Shown one piece after another: positions 41,393 through 52,255 of a stretch of DNA of 64,000 nt. The notes beneath the pieces were generated by a model. It was not told the origin of the DNA. It ran no database searches and worked only from the letters and a program-made list of their open reading frames with translations. The position numbers and the translations under genes are program-made. Position 1 is the stretch's first letter. Every line of letters starts with the position of its first letter. This DNA comes from Axinella damicornis (taxonomy: Eukaryota; Porifera; Demospongiae; Axinellida; Axinellidae): contig OZ007505.1 of assembly GCA_963931865.1 (NCBI GenBank), positions 18,865,139 through 18,929,138 on the forward strand, in the 5' to 3' direction.

Positions 41393-44218
41393 TCATGGGT
41401 CATTTGTGTTGATCAAGTTAAGTGGCTCTCGAAGTTCAGTGAAGTTTGTGGTGGGAGGAATCAAAGGTTGTGGTTTGTTATTAGCTGGGTTGATCAAGTC
41501 AAGTGGGTTTTGAAATTCAGTGAGGTTTGATGGGGAAGCAATTGACAAAGGCTGGGCTCTCATTGAAGTGTCGTTTAGCTCAAGTGTCTCTGGGTGTGGA
41601 CGTTCTATGACAGTCATGGTGGGAACAGTCAGTGTGTGAGCTTCATGGTACACATCCGCTTCAGCCTCTGAACTGCTGTCATTGTACATCTCTCTCGACT
41701 CAGGGTGACGCAATTGGTTCATTTTCAGCTGGAATTTGGGCCACACTTGCTGGTAAGTGTGGTAGAGAAGGACCACAATGAAGGTGGCAAATGCTATACC
41801 AACCGATGTGTATGCAACAGCAGCCTGGCTAACTGGCACTAGAGCAAATTTCACATAGTAGGTGGCTACAGCAAGAATGCCTAGGTTGAGAATGAAAGAG
41901 ATTTCAAGGATCTCAAGATACATCTTTTTGTATATCAAACCAGTAAAGTGGGTCAGTGTAAGAAGCCCAATCACTGCAGTTCCAATAACCAGAAGATTAA
42001 GACTGGGATCAGCGTGAGTGTTGAAGGCAAACACCAGCAACAGAGTGCAGCGAAGACAGAGCATCATTCCAGTCCAGTAGCGATGTTGATCTCTATATGG
42101 TGCATGGTAAGCATCCAGGAATGGCTTTATTCTGGAATTGTTGATCCAGTGGAGACACCTTCGATTGGACTTTGCTTGAAGCCACTGCCCCATAGTGAGG
42201 AGGAGGGTGTAGGGAAGAAAGAGGATCAGAAGCGTCAGCAAAGCAACCAGAAAGAGGGCAATGTGCTTGCCATGAAGGTAGCGGATGTTGCCGTCATACA
42301 GCCAGACAGCAACCTGCACATCATAGGGATAATCAAGGAAGGTGACGAATAATGAAGCAATGATGGTACGCAGGAGCTTTGCATAGGACAGAAGGAAGAG
42401 GGTTGCCAGAACTGCAACCGGGTTGGAGCCAAACAACCTTCCAATCCTCGATGAGTAGTAACTAACAATTATTGTCAGTCCCACCAAGCTCCATATGTAT
42501 AGAGGGAAGATAAACTGTAACCAAGTTTTATCATATGCATCCATTCCATCATAAAAGCAAGTTTCGATCCCCAAGTCTAGGTTAAGCCAGGCTATGAATA
42601 CTGTCAGAATGTTGTTTTGGTTTGGTGGGAAGAAGATTGCACGATTGACTGCAACAATGTTTGCATAGAAGATCAGCCCATTGATGGTTCCAGCTGCAAC
42701 TGTAAGCTTGCAAATGAGCAGAAAGAGGATTAAAGTGATTCCAGCCAGAGAAAATGGGAAGAGCAGCAATATGTGAAGGTTGGAACACTGTATACATTTA
42801 GAGCTACCAAGAGCAAGGCTAAGTCCTGATTTACACTCTCCACATAAGAGACCTGACCTGCTGTTTTCACACTGCAAGTCAGAATTGTTGAGAGGGAAAC
42901 TAACGCGGTCTGTGGCTGGCTTGCAGTAGTCAAATGGGCAGTGTGGGTGGAGAATCAGTGCTTGGGAGTAATTGTCATACCCCACCCAGAACTCTCCCTC
43001 ACGGGTTAGTATTCTCTCTGTGATGTTACATCCGGTGGTGTACTTTTGAAGCCTTGGTTCACATCCACATATCATCTCAGATGAATTCAAACTAAATCCA
43101 GGGGGACAGGGAAGAAACTGGAAAGAGATATTTAGAACAATTCCATCGGTTCCACATGGACCATCTGCATACAGTACTAGCATAGCAGTCTTGTTGACAC
43201 CTGACGAACGTATCTGATAATAAAGATCAGTACACTCTGCTTTCACATTCTGAGTATCTTGGAATTGAGCTAGTGAGGTATTTCCATCTGACTCGGCAAA
43301 AAATGCTCGAACAACTGCAGGAACAACTCCATCTCTCTGTCCAGTTGCAACTACAGGAAAGTGGAGCAGTTCACCAGGGTACACTTCGTTAGTGATTTCT
43401 AGACTGCAGCAATTTGCTATTCCATCTTTGCACCTGCAAACTTGTAAGGGATCAGAAGAAATGCTGTTCAGTTCCTGCTGCAGTTCCATATTTAGTACAT
43501 CTATAAATGGGTCAAAGAGTCTGTCTATCCTACCATCACTGTATTCAATATGAACCATACAGTTGTCTATTGAACCACCATATATTGCACTGCCTGATAT
43601 TCCTGCATGATTGTTGTAGAAATATGAGTGGATGTTGAGGGATGCACGAGTTGCAGCAGTCAAATTTGCAGAGTATTCAAATGACTTGTAAGGGAACTCG
43701 ATAGTTCCATAAACTTGAAGGAAGCACCCCACAGATAAAGGAAGACAGTATGAGAAAGGGTCAGAATCCTCCACATACACTGCTCCTCCATACTCAGTTG
43801 CATTGTTGCTATCCATAGTGACAACTGTGTCAGTATGAAACAGGAAAGTGAATGAATTTACCAGATACTCTCCCCCACCCCTTGCTGCAGTGTTTGCTGT
43901 GAAGCAGTTGTTTCCACTAAAGTAGATACTTGCTCCAAGTCCATATATTCCTCCACCTTGCACCTGTGCTGAGTTTGAGCTGAAACTGGTGTTTCCACTG
44001 AATTTCAAAGTGTTGTTCTCAGAATAAATTCCTCCTCCATAGTACAGTGCTGAGTTGCCACTAAAGGTGTTACGGCCTTCAAAACTTAGGATACTGTCTT
44101 TTGTGTATACAGCTCCTCCATGGATCAGTGCTGAATTGTCCAAGAAAACTGATGTGAAAAAATTGTAGCCTCCACTGTCTTTCCTCATGATGTTGTGTCT
44201 ACTATTTTCAGTAATGCC
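41393..44218 (-). CDS. B3: 5'-truncated B-type gene (931-residue frame from 44188)
   Basis: The frame is intact from the first ATG at 44188 to the stop and covers the last five or so repeats, Cys-rich module, full membrane domain and tail, closely matching B2 and B4. Homology to other B genes extends only to about 44218, where unrelated sequence with an in-frame TAG begins. Signal peptide, N-terminal domain and most repeats are missing. Without a signal peptide, correct surface delivery is doubtful, so it may be a recent pseudogene. Alternatively an unseen upstream exon supplies the N-terminus, but I see no good acceptor at the break. It is tail to tail with A3. Confidence 0.75.
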   Translation of the reverse strand, partial: GITENSRHNIMRKDSGGYNFFTSVFLDNSALIHGGAVYTKDSILSFEGRNTFSGNSALYYGGGIYSENNTLKFSGNTSFSSNSAQVQGGGIYGLGASIYFSGNNCFTANTAARGGGEYLVNSFTFLFHTDTVVTMDSNNATEYGGAVYVEDSDPFSYCLPLSVGCFLQVYGTIEFPYKSFEYSANLTAATRASLNIHSYFYNNHAGISGSAIYGGSIDNCMVHIEYSDGRIDRLFDPFIDVLNMELQQELNSISSDPLQVCRCKDGIANCCSLEITNEVYPGELLHFPVVATGQRDGVVPAVVRAFFAESDGNTSLAQFQDTQNVKAECTDLYYQIRSSGVNKTAMLVLYADGPCGTDGIVLNISFQFLPCPPGFSLNSSEMICGCEPRLQKYTTGCNITERILTREGEFWVGYDNYSQALILHPHCPFDYCKPATDRVSFPLNNSDLQCENSRSGLLCGECKSGLSLALGSSKCIQCSNLHILLLFPFSLAGITLILFLLICKLTVAAGTINGLIFYANIVAVNRAIFFPPNQNNILTVFIAWLNLDLGIETCFYDGMDAYDKTWLQFIFPLYIWSLVGLTIIVSYYSSRIGRLFGSNPVAVLATLFLLSYAKLLRTIIASLFVTFLDYPYDVQVAVWLYDGNIRYLHGKHIALFLVALLTLLILFLPYTLLLTMGQWLQAKSNRRCLHWINNSRIKPFLDAYHAPYRDQHRYWTGMMLCLRCTLLLVFAFNTHADPSLNLLVIGTAVIGLLTLTHFTGLIYKKMYLEILEISFILNLGILAVATYYVKFALVPVSQAAVAYTSVGIAFATFIVVLLYHTYQQVWPKFQLKMNQLRHPESREMYNDSSSEAEADVYHEAHTLTVPTMTVIERPHPETLELNDTSMRAQPLSIASPSNLTEFQNPLDLINPANNKPQPLIPPTTNFTELREPLNLINTNDP

Positions 44219-44750
44219 TAGCTATATGTACCTTGTATTCATAGCTATGGGACATTTATAGCTATATGTACCTTGTATTCATATTATACATGCAGGAATG
44301 CCTAATACATGCAATGCTTTGTGCAAAAGATTGTCTAATTTGAAGCCATTCTTACACTATTAAGTGCCTACCTTCTCCCTTTCACATTGCATTAGCCTGT
44401 AAAAGTGGTTGCTGAATCAATACAACTATGAAACGGAGTGGATCTTATTGCCTGCCACCCGGATCAAAATTTGGGACTGAGCCTTTTTGCTGAAAGAAGT
44501 GGCATTGCACTAGTTTGAAATAGTTACAACTCACCTCCTGTGATATATTGACAGCTGTGTCTTTTAGTTTATCTGATAATACTTTCCTGTGATTTATATA
44601 CAATAGCAAAAATCAGTTTTAATGGCTAGCTCAGGTCAGTGCATCCACAGCTGTAGCTACACTGCAAACAGCTAGCGCTGTCGATGAAATTTATTGTGTT
44701 TACCATATACCACCTAGGAGACGTATAGGAACATTAGTAGTAAAACACTT

Positions 44751-45100
44751 CCAAATTTGGAGATGTTTAATAATAATGGCCTCTTTCATACCTGCATACA
44801 TGCACAAGATGAATGGTGTGTTTGCAAAGAGATGCTTTAGTTTATAGTTCAGGACTTCAGGTACCAGTTACAGGTACATTCACCTAGGATGCACACAGGA
44901 ACAACAGTATACAACACTTCCAAATTTGGAGATGTTTAATAATAACGGCCTCTTTCATACCTGCATACATGAACAAGATGAATGGTGTGTTTACAAAGAG
45001 ATGCTTTAGTTTATAGTTCAGGACTTCAGGTACCAGTTACAGGTACATTCACCTAGGATGCACACAGGAACATCAGTAGTAAAACATCTCCAAATTTGGA
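44751..45100 (+). repeat. 170-bp tandem duplication
   Basis: CCAAATTTGGAGATGTTTAA, the GGCCTCTTTCATACCTGC block and CACCTAGGATGCACACAGGA recur with spacing of 169-170 bases; the CCAAATTTGG motif occurs at 44751, 44920 and 45090. The same blocks occur singly in the other flanks. Confidence 0.8.
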
Positions 45101-45269
45101 GATGTTAAATTCCTATGCATGCACAAGATGAATGGTGTGTTTACAAATGAAGGCTGTGATTTGTAGTTTAGAACTTTAGTGTTGTACATGCATGGTGGAT
45201 CATAATTCATCAACAATAATTAGAAAGAGAAACTACAAGAGAGTCAAGAACTGAGGGAGACCTGACCAT

Positions 45270-46290
45270 GTTTGCAAGAAAATGAGAAACAGGGTAATGG
45301 CAACTCTGCAAAATGGCAAGACGTTTTTCTTTCAGAACCTCAACCCCGTGACAATAAAAAGTTTTGGAAGGCAACAAAAGCCAGTAAATCCCCCCGTTCT
45401 CTCCAATAATATTGTCACAACCTTCACATGCAGACCAGGAGATAGCAACAAGCTCAAAAAGGTCTCCTCAAAGTGCTTCTATACAGATCACAACCTGCTC
45501 TGGAAGTCACGATTGCCTTGACTAATGGTCTTGCAGATGAACCTGATGATTTCCTGTGCACAGCGACAGAATTTTGATGTGCCTTGATGTCAAATGGCTC
45601 TGATAGAATTTCAGCCAGGATGCTAAGAGAAACTGCTATGCCCATCTCTGACAATAATCTCCAATCTTTCCATCAAAACGTTTTCCCTCCTCTTTAGAAG
45701 AAAGTGTTGCGATATCCTATCCCAAATTCAATGACAGGATTCCAACCAACTACAGGCTGTAGTTGGTTGGAATCCTGTCATTGAATTTGGGATGGTATTT
45801 ATTGTCAATAAGGCCCATATATCCATCCTTCTTCTGAAGAAGTATTTCCACTACATCATTGTTGAACATAATTATGTCTACAACCCAGCAGTGTGATGCT
45901 CAGTGGGGATTTTAAAGCAGAAAATTAACTGCAACTAGCAATAATAACCCATGATTGGTTTAAAATTGTGTGTGCTATTTTCATTGATAATTATACACAA
46001 AGTTTTTGACAGGATTGCTCACCATGCAAATGCTGCAGCCTGATGACTTTCCTACACTGGGTTGTAGCTATCTGACTGATAGGGAGGTATACTCGTTAGT
46101 GGTGCTAGTTCTGAGTGCATGCAATGGATTGTGAGGAGGGGTTGGATTTACTTTAGATGCATAGGAGTGAGGTGGAAAAGGCATGTGTTAAAATTCTTGA
46201 TCCTAAACGACCAATCTCCTCAGTCAATAGCTGTGTGGGTCTGTTGCCAGCTTTCTGGATAGCTTTGATAAAAGTGCAATGATTATAGCT
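45270..46290 (+). mobile_element. Decayed LINE-like RT remnant near B3
   Basis: Readable pieces include ISARMLRETAMPISDNN and, further on, HISILLLKKYF, resembling the ISARML and YRPISLL stretches of LINE reverse transcriptases, separated by frameshifts. A palindrome (45719-45793) is inserted in it. Confidence 0.6.
45719..45793. repeat. Perfect palindrome with 37-bp arms
   Basis: The arm ATCCCAAATTCAATGACAGG... is followed after one base (45756) by its exact complement. Its sequence is not seen elsewhere in the window. It could be a foldback insertion or a replication-slippage inversion. Confidence 0.9.
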
Positions 46291-46692
46291 GCAGTTTCTT
46301 CAATACAATTGCGGTCTTCTAATCTAGTTATGTAGTCATGGGTTACATATCATTCAGATTAAGTAGTGATAAAATCTCCAAATTTGTAATACTATTGACC
46401 TCTTTAATACCAGCTGCACAATGTGTGCATAGTGATACACATGAGGAACGGTGTGTTTACAAAGAGAAACTGTATAGTTCATTAGGTGTTGCACTTCACA
46501 TACTCCGCCGTGAAAAAACAATGATGTCATCATGCGCTCTTGGTATGTGTACAAACCAGTGCTTGGATAACATTGCTCCTACATTGAATGTTGTATTGCT
46601 TGAATTGTAGTATAGTGACATTGTCAACATTGAAGTACAATACCTAAACTATAAACTATACAGCTTCTCTTTAATACATCATTCCTCGTGGT

Positions 46693-47085
46693 ATAGCATT
46701 TGCCACCTTCATTGTGGTCCTTCTCTACCACGCTTACCAGCAAATTTGGTCTAAAAAATTCCAGCTGAAAATGAACCAATTGCGTCACTCTGGAGAGAGG
46801 AAGGTGTACAATGACAACAGTTCAGAAGACAAAGCAGATGTGTACCACGAAGCTCACGCACTGACTGCTCCCACCATGACTGTCATAGAACGTCAAATCC
46901 TGAGACACTTGAGCTAATTGATACTTCAACGACAGCCCAGCCTCAATTGCTTCCCCATTGAATTTCATGACCGACTTGATTTAGCCAACCCAGATAATAG
47001 CAAATCACAACCTTTGATTCCTCCCACCACAAACTTCACTGAACTTCGAAAGCCACTTAACTTGATCAATACAAATGACCCGTGA
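46693..47085 (+). pseudogene. b3: inverted C-terminal fragment of a B-type gene
   Basis: The end of the membrane domain and the tail of a B-type gene, on the + strand, opposite to all other B copies. Readable pieces: AFATFIVVLLYHAYQQIW-like start, HALTAPTMTVIE, then after frameshifts FTELRKPLNLINTNDP and a stop at 47083-47085. The 3' end is 220 bases from the 3' end of B4, so the two are tail to tail, in the place an A gene occupies elsewhere. Confidence 0.8.
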
Positions 47086-47304
47086 GGGAAGGACTATAAA
47101 CAGATACATGCATGTCAGCTGACAATCATTACACAAGAGTCAAATTTACAAATACAACTTGAAGCATTGACCACACTAAGCACACTGTAAGTTATATACA
47201 CTGACAGTAGGCTCATGCACTGCACACTCACACCACAATATTAATATTATACTACATAGCTATAGAGTACTCTTAATACATAAGTATGTGTAATTCTCCT
47301 TCTC

Positions 47305-50300
47305 TTATGGGTCATTAGTGTTGATCAAGTCAAGTGGCTCTCGAAGTTCAGTGAAATTTGTGGTGGGAGGAATCAAAGGTACTGATTTCCGGTTGATCCA
47401 ATCAAGTGGCTCTCGAAGTTCAATGAGGTTTGATGAGGAAGCAATTGGCAAAGGATGAGCTGGCATTGAAGTGTTGTCATTTAGGTCAAGTGTCTCCGGA
47501 TGTGGGCGTTCTATGACAGTCATGGTGGGTGCAGTCAGTGTGTGAGCTTCATGGTACACATCCGCTTCATCCTCTGAACTGTTGTCAGTGTACATCTCCC
47601 TCGACCAAGAGAGATGCAATTGGTATATTTTCTGCTGGAATTTGGGCCAAACTTGCTGGTAAGTGTGGTAGAGAAGGACCCCAATGAAGGTGGCAAATGC
47701 TATACCAACTGATGTGTATGCAACAGCAGCCTGGCTAACTGGCACTAGAGCAAACTTCACATAGTAGGTGGCTACAGCAAGAATGCCTAGGTTGAGAATG
47801 AAAGAGATTTCAAGGATATCAAGATACAACTTTTTGTATATCAAACCAGTAAAGTGGGTTAGTGTAAGAAGCCCAATCACTGCAGTTACAATAACCAGAA
47901 GATTAAGACTGGGATCAGCGCGAGTGTTGAAAGCAAACACCAGCAACAGAGCAGAGCGAAGACAGAGCATCAGTCCAGTCCAGTACCGATGTTGATCTCT
48001 ATATGGTGCATGGTAAGCATCCAGGAATGGCTTTATTCTGGGATTGTTGAACCAGTGGAGACACCTTCGATTGGAGTGTGCTTGAAGCCACTGCCCCACA
48101 GTGAGGAGGAGGGTGTAGGGAAGAAAGAGGATCAGAAGTGTCAGCAAAGCAACCAGAAAGAGGGCAATGTGCTTGCCATGAAGGTACCGGATATTGCCAT
48201 CATACAGCCAGACAGCAACCTGCACACCATTGGGATAATCAAGAAAGGTGAAAAATAATGTAGCAATGATGGTACGCAAAAGCTTTGCATAGGACAGATG
48301 GAAGAGGGTTGCCAGAACTGCAACCGGGTTGGAGCCAAACAACCTTCCAATCCTTGATGAGTAGTAACTAGCAAGTATTATCAGTCCCACTAAGCTCCAT
48401 ATATATAGAGGGAAGATAAACTGTAACCAAGTCTTAGCATATGCATCCATTCCATCATAAAAGCAAGTTTCAATACCCAAGTCCAGGTTAAGCCAGGCTA
48501 TGTATACTGTCAGAATGTTGGTTTGGTTGGGTGGGAAGAAGATAGCACGATTGACTGCAACAATGTTTGCATAGAAGATCAGCCCATTGATGGTTCCAGA
48601 TGCAACTGTAAGCTTGCAAATGAGCAGGAAGATAACTAAAGTGATTCCAGCCAGAGCAAATGGGAAGAGCAGCAATATGTGAAGGTCGGAACACTGTGCA
48701 CATTTGGAGCTACCAAGGGCAAGGCTAAGACCCAATTTGCACTCTCCACATAAGAGACCTGACCTGCTGTTTTCACACTGCAAGTCAGAACTGTTGAGAG
48801 GGATACTGATGCTGTCTGTGGTTGGCTTGCAGTAGTCAAATGGGCAGTGTGGGTGGAGAATCAATGCTTGGGAGTAATTGTCATATCCCACCCAGAACTC
48901 TCCCTCACGAGTTAGTGTTCTCTCTGTGATGTTACATCTGGTGGTATACTTCTGAAGTCTTGGTTCACACCCACACATCATCTCAGATGAATTCAAACTA
49001 AATCCAGGGGGACATGGAAGAAACTGCAAAGAGATATTCAGAACAATTCCATCGGTTCCACATGGGCCATCTGCATACAGTACGAGTACAGCAGTTTTGT
49101 TGACAACTGAAGAACGCATCTGATAATACAGATCAGTACACTCTGCTTTCACATTCTGAGTATCTTGGAATTGAGCTAGTGAGGTATTTCCATCTGTCTT
49201 GGCAAAAAATGCTTGAACAACAGCAGGAACAACTCCATCTCTCTGTCCAGTTGCAACCACAGGTATGTGCAGCAGTTCACCTGGGTACATTTGTCTACAG
49301 AGTTCTATAATGCTGCAATTTGCTATTCCATCTTCACACATGCAGACTTGTAAGGGATCAGAAGAAATACTGTTCGGTCCCTGCTGCATTTCCATATTTA
49401 GTACATCCAATGATGGGTTAGCAAAAGTGTCTCCCCTACTATCACCGAATTCAATATGAACCATGCAGTTGTCTACTGAACCACCATATATTGCACTGCC
49501 TGATATCCCTGCATTATTGTTGTAGAAATATGAGTGGATGTTGAGAGATGTACGAATGGCAGCAGTCAAAGCTCCTGATGAGGGGAGAAATTTGTGTGAA
49601 TCATAAGGGAGCTCAATTGTCCCATAAACTTGGAAGAAGCACCCCACACGTTTGTAAGGTAAAGAAAAACAGTATGAGAAAGGGTCGGAATCCTCCACAT
49701 ACACTGCTCCTCCATATTCTGTTGCGTTGTTGCTGTCCATGGTGATTACTGTGTCAGTATGAAACAGGAAATTGAATGAATCTACCAGGTACTCTCCCCC
49801 ACCCCTTGCAGCAGTGTTTGCTGTGAAGCTGTTGTTTCCACTGAAGTAGATACTTGCTGCAAGTCCATATATTCCTCCACCTTGCACCTGTCCCGAGTTT
49901 GAGCTGAAACTTGTGTTCCCACTGAATTTCAAAGTGCTGTTCTCAGAATAAATTCCTCCTCCATAGTACCGGGCTGAGTTGCCACTAAAGGTGTTATGTC
50001 CTTCAAAACGTAAGATACTGTCTTCTGAGTATACAGCTCCACCATGGATCTGTGCTGAATTGTCCAAGAAAATTAATGTGGAAAAATTGTAGCCTCCACT
50101 ATCTTTCCCAGTGAAGTTGCCTCGACAGTTTTCAGCGAAGTCCAGAATGCATTTCCTAGTATAGATTCCTCCACCAAGGAGAGCTGGGTTGTTTCTGAAC
50201 ATAGTGTTACCAGCGAAGTTCAGAATGCTGTAGAGTGCCCATATTCCTCCACCCATTCGTTTTGCTGAGTTGTTTCTGTAAGTAGTGTTACCAGTAGCAT

Positions 50301-51846
50301 TTAGTGTACTATTCCATACAACAACTCCTCCACCATCTTCTGAATCAGCTGAGTTTTGATTGAAAGTAGTGTTACCAGTGAAGTTCAAACTGCTGTCTAA
50401 TGCGACGATTCCTCCACCAGCTTCTTTCGCTGAATTGTTTCTGAAAGTAGTACTATTGGTGAACTTCAGAGTGCTACATAAAACTGCTTCTATTCCTCCG
50501 CCATATTGTTGTGCTATGTTGTTTCTGAAAGCAATGTTACCAGTGAAATTCAAACTGCTGTACATTGCCCAGATTCCTCCACCATTACCTGCTGAATTGC
50601 TTTGGAAAGTTGAATTATCAGTGAACTTCAGATTGCTGTTTTCTGCTCCAATTCCTCCACCCTCTTGTTGTGCTGAATTGTTTCTGAAAGTAGTGTTATC
50701 GGTGAACTTCAGAGTGCTATAAACTGCTTCTATTCCTCCGCCTTTTTGTTGTGCTATGTTGTTTCTGAAAGCAATGTCACCACTGAAGTTCAAGCTGCTA
50801 TTCAATGCTCCAATTCCTCCACCATCTTGTTCTGCTGAGTTGCTTTGGAAAGTTGTGTTACCAGTGAACTTTAAAAAACTGCTGTCTCTTGCTCCAATTC
50901 CTCCACCACTTTCTTTTGCTGAGTTGCTTTGGAAATTTGTGTTACCAGTGAACTTTAAACTGCTGTCTGATGCCATGATTCCTCCACTACTTTCTTCTGC
51001 TGAGTTGTTTTGGAAAGTTGTGTAACCAGTGAACTTCAAACTGCTTTCGAATGCCATGATTCCTCCGCCATAATCTGCTGAGTTGTTTCTGAAAGTAGTG
51101 CTACCAATGAAGTTGATAGTGCTCTGCCATGCATATATTCCTCCACCATACTCAGCTGAATTGCTTATAAATGTGCTGTTCTCAGCTTCGGAGACCAAAG
51201 TGCTGGCATTCGTGTGAATTGCTCCCCCCAAACAGATGCAGGTATGATTCCTGTCAGAGCACCCCCTACAGTTGTTTGTGAAACTATTGCTTCCCTTCAG
51301 AACCAGGCTGCTGTGGAACACCCCAAGTGCAGTACCAATGCAGTCCTGGAACAAGCAGTTGAGCATTTTTATGTCCTCTCCTAAATACACTGACACCCCG
51401 TAGTTTGTGAGGTAGTCATGATCATTATAGTAATCATGACCAACTGCACCTTTGCTGCAAGAGATGAACGTCAAGCCGTACACTGTCATTCGCAATATGT
51501 GTCTGAATGTAAAACCAACCGATCCTTGGCACATAATCCTGCTTCCACTTGCTGTGTGATCATCTGCAGATGAGGTCTGTTGTGCATAGATCTCAAAATC
51601 ACTGACATTCTCCACCGTAAAGTTTACACTGAGGACATGGTCCCCAGGCAGGAATAACAGTGTGGTGTTGGAGGTGAGCCAGTGGTGAGTTTGTTGTGCA
51701 TACTCTGAGAGGGTGAGGCAGGGGTCTGCAGGACATGGTGTGTTGGCAGTTGGTTTGACATAATGGGTGGTGTGGTCAGAGCAGGTGGTGAAATTAACGA
51801 GGAGAGGTAGCAGTGTTGCTATGACCATCCATGGTGATCCTGCCAT
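47305..51846 (-). CDS. B4: PMP-repeat multipass membrane protein, B-type (1513 aa)
   Basis: An intact single-exon frame with signal peptide (MAGSPWMVIATLLPLLVN), N-terminal domain, about 20 PMP-type repeats (shortest array of the full-length B genes), Cys-rich module, membrane domain from about residue 1055 and tail from about 1395. Repeats are more diverse than in B1 and B5 (for example GGGIEAVYSTLKFTDNTTF and GGGIGAENSNLKFTDNSTF), with little recent homogenisation. The tail has two ELREPL motifs (NLIELREPLDWIN and NFTELREPLDLIN), here almost identical to each other. No A gene accompanies it; the inverted b3 scrap lies at its 3' side. Confidence 0.88.
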   Translation of the reverse strand: MAGSPWMVIATLLPLLVNFTTCSDHTTHYVKPTANTPCPADPCLTLSEYAQQTHHWLTSNTTLLFLPGDHVLSVNFTVENVSDFEIYAQQTSSADDHTASGSRIMCQGSVGFTFRHILRMTVYGLTFISCSKGAVGHDYYNDHDYLTNYGVSVYLGEDIKMLNCLFQDCIGTALGVFHSSLVLKGSNSFTNNCRGCSDRNHTCICLGGAIHTNASTLVSEAENSTFISNSAEYGGGIYAWQSTINFIGSTTFRNNSADYGGGIMAFESSLKFTGYTTFQNNSAEESSGGIMASDSSLKFTGNTNFQSNSAKESGGGIGARDSSFLKFTGNTTFQSNSAEQDGGGIGALNSSLNFSGDIAFRNNIAQQKGGGIEAVYSTLKFTDNTTFRNNSAQQEGGGIGAENSNLKFTDNSTFQSNSAGNGGGIWAMYSSLNFTGNIAFRNNIAQQYGGGIEAVLCSTLKFTNSTTFRNNSAKEAGGGIVALDSSLNFTGNTTFNQNSADSEDGGGVVVWNSTLNATGNTTYRNNSAKRMGGGIWALYSILNFAGNTMFRNNPALLGGGIYTRKCILDFAENCRGNFTGKDSGGYNFSTLIFLDNSAQIHGGAVYSEDSILRFEGHNTFSGNSARYYGGGIYSENSTLKFSGNTSFSSNSGQVQGGGIYGLAASIYFSGNNSFTANTAARGGGEYLVDSFNFLFHTDTVITMDSNNATEYGGAVYVEDSDPFSYCFSLPYKRVGCFFQVYGTIELPYDSHKFLPSSGALTAAIRTSLNIHSYFYNNNAGISGSAIYGGSVDNCMVHIEFGDSRGDTFANPSLDVLNMEMQQGPNSISSDPLQVCMCEDGIANCSIIELCRQMYPGELLHIPVVATGQRDGVVPAVVQAFFAKTDGNTSLAQFQDTQNVKAECTDLYYQMRSSVVNKTAVLVLYADGPCGTDGIVLNISLQFLPCPPGFSLNSSEMMCGCEPRLQKYTTRCNITERTLTREGEFWVGYDNYSQALILHPHCPFDYCKPTTDSISIPLNSSDLQCENSRSGLLCGECKLGLSLALGSSKCAQCSDLHILLLFPFALAGITLVIFLLICKLTVASGTINGLIFYANIVAVNRAIFFPPNQTNILTVYIAWLNLDLGIETCFYDGMDAYAKTWLQFIFPLYIWSLVGLIILASYYSSRIGRLFGSNPVAVLATLFHLSYAKLLRTIIATLFFTFLDYPNGVQVAVWLYDGNIRYLHGKHIALFLVALLTLLILFLPYTLLLTVGQWLQAHSNRRCLHWFNNPRIKPFLDAYHAPYRDQHRYWTGLMLCLRSALLLVFAFNTRADPSLNLLVIVTAVIGLLTLTHFTGLIYKKLYLDILEISFILNLGILAVATYYVKFALVPVSQAAVAYTSVGIAFATFIGVLLYHTYQQVWPKFQQKIYQLHLSWSREMYTDNSSEDEADVYHEAHTLTAPTMTVIERPHPETLDLNDNTSMPAHPLPIASSSNLIELREPLDWINRKSVPLIPPTTNFTELREPLDLINTNDP
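50200..51190 (-). repeat. PMP-type coding repeats in B4
   Basis: About a dozen units of 75-90 bases encoding FTGNTTF..NSA..GGGI repeats. Units are more diverged than in B1 and B5; one pair, ending in TGTTGTGCTATGTTGTTTCTG, recurs at about 50510 and 50750. Confidence 0.75.
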
Positions 51847-52162
51847 GCTGTGCAGCTGGTACCTAAAGGAGAAGAAGTTTAAGAAGTTGCTTTCTCAACT
51901 AAAGTGTGCATAATGGTGCCTGGAGTGAACAAAAGGCCACTAGGGGCAAGATATAGTCAATATTGCGAAAAGGTCCATATGAAGCTAACATTCTCATTCA
52001 TCCTCATAATTATTGCACTGTCTTATACCTGCATACAACGCTCTGTGCAACAGATTTCCAAATTTGATAACATAAAAAGATGTTTCCATGAAATGATTAC
52101 ATGCACCTAGTACCTATACATCATAATTTTTAAAGGTCTGTTAGTTGGACGTTTGTTTAACC

Positions 52163-52255
52163 TAGCCTCGTTCCCAGGCCTCCGCCCAGACTTTATCTCG
52201 CAGGTTCTCCACGGCTGCGAGATAAAGTCTGGGCGGAGGCCTGGGAACGAGGCTA
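52163..52255. mobile_element. Foldback element, 41-bp perfect arms, 9-bp target duplication
   Basis: Arm TAGCCTCGTTCCCAGGCCTC... at 52163-52203, 11-base loop, exact complement at 52215-52255. TGTTTAACC stands immediately before and after. Outer sequence is shared with the short foldbacks at 14241, 31477 and 61568. Confidence 0.9.

Larger units (their letters stand above)
44219..46692. other. B3 upstream region, diverged B-type flank
   Basis: A diverged version of the duplicated flank. It holds a 26-base direct repeat (44219 and 44259: TAGCTATATGTACCTTGTAT), a 170-base duplication (44751-45100), LINE-like remnant (45270-46290) and a perfect palindrome (45719-45793). No gene seen apart from the inverted B scrap that follows. 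Confidence 0.6.
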
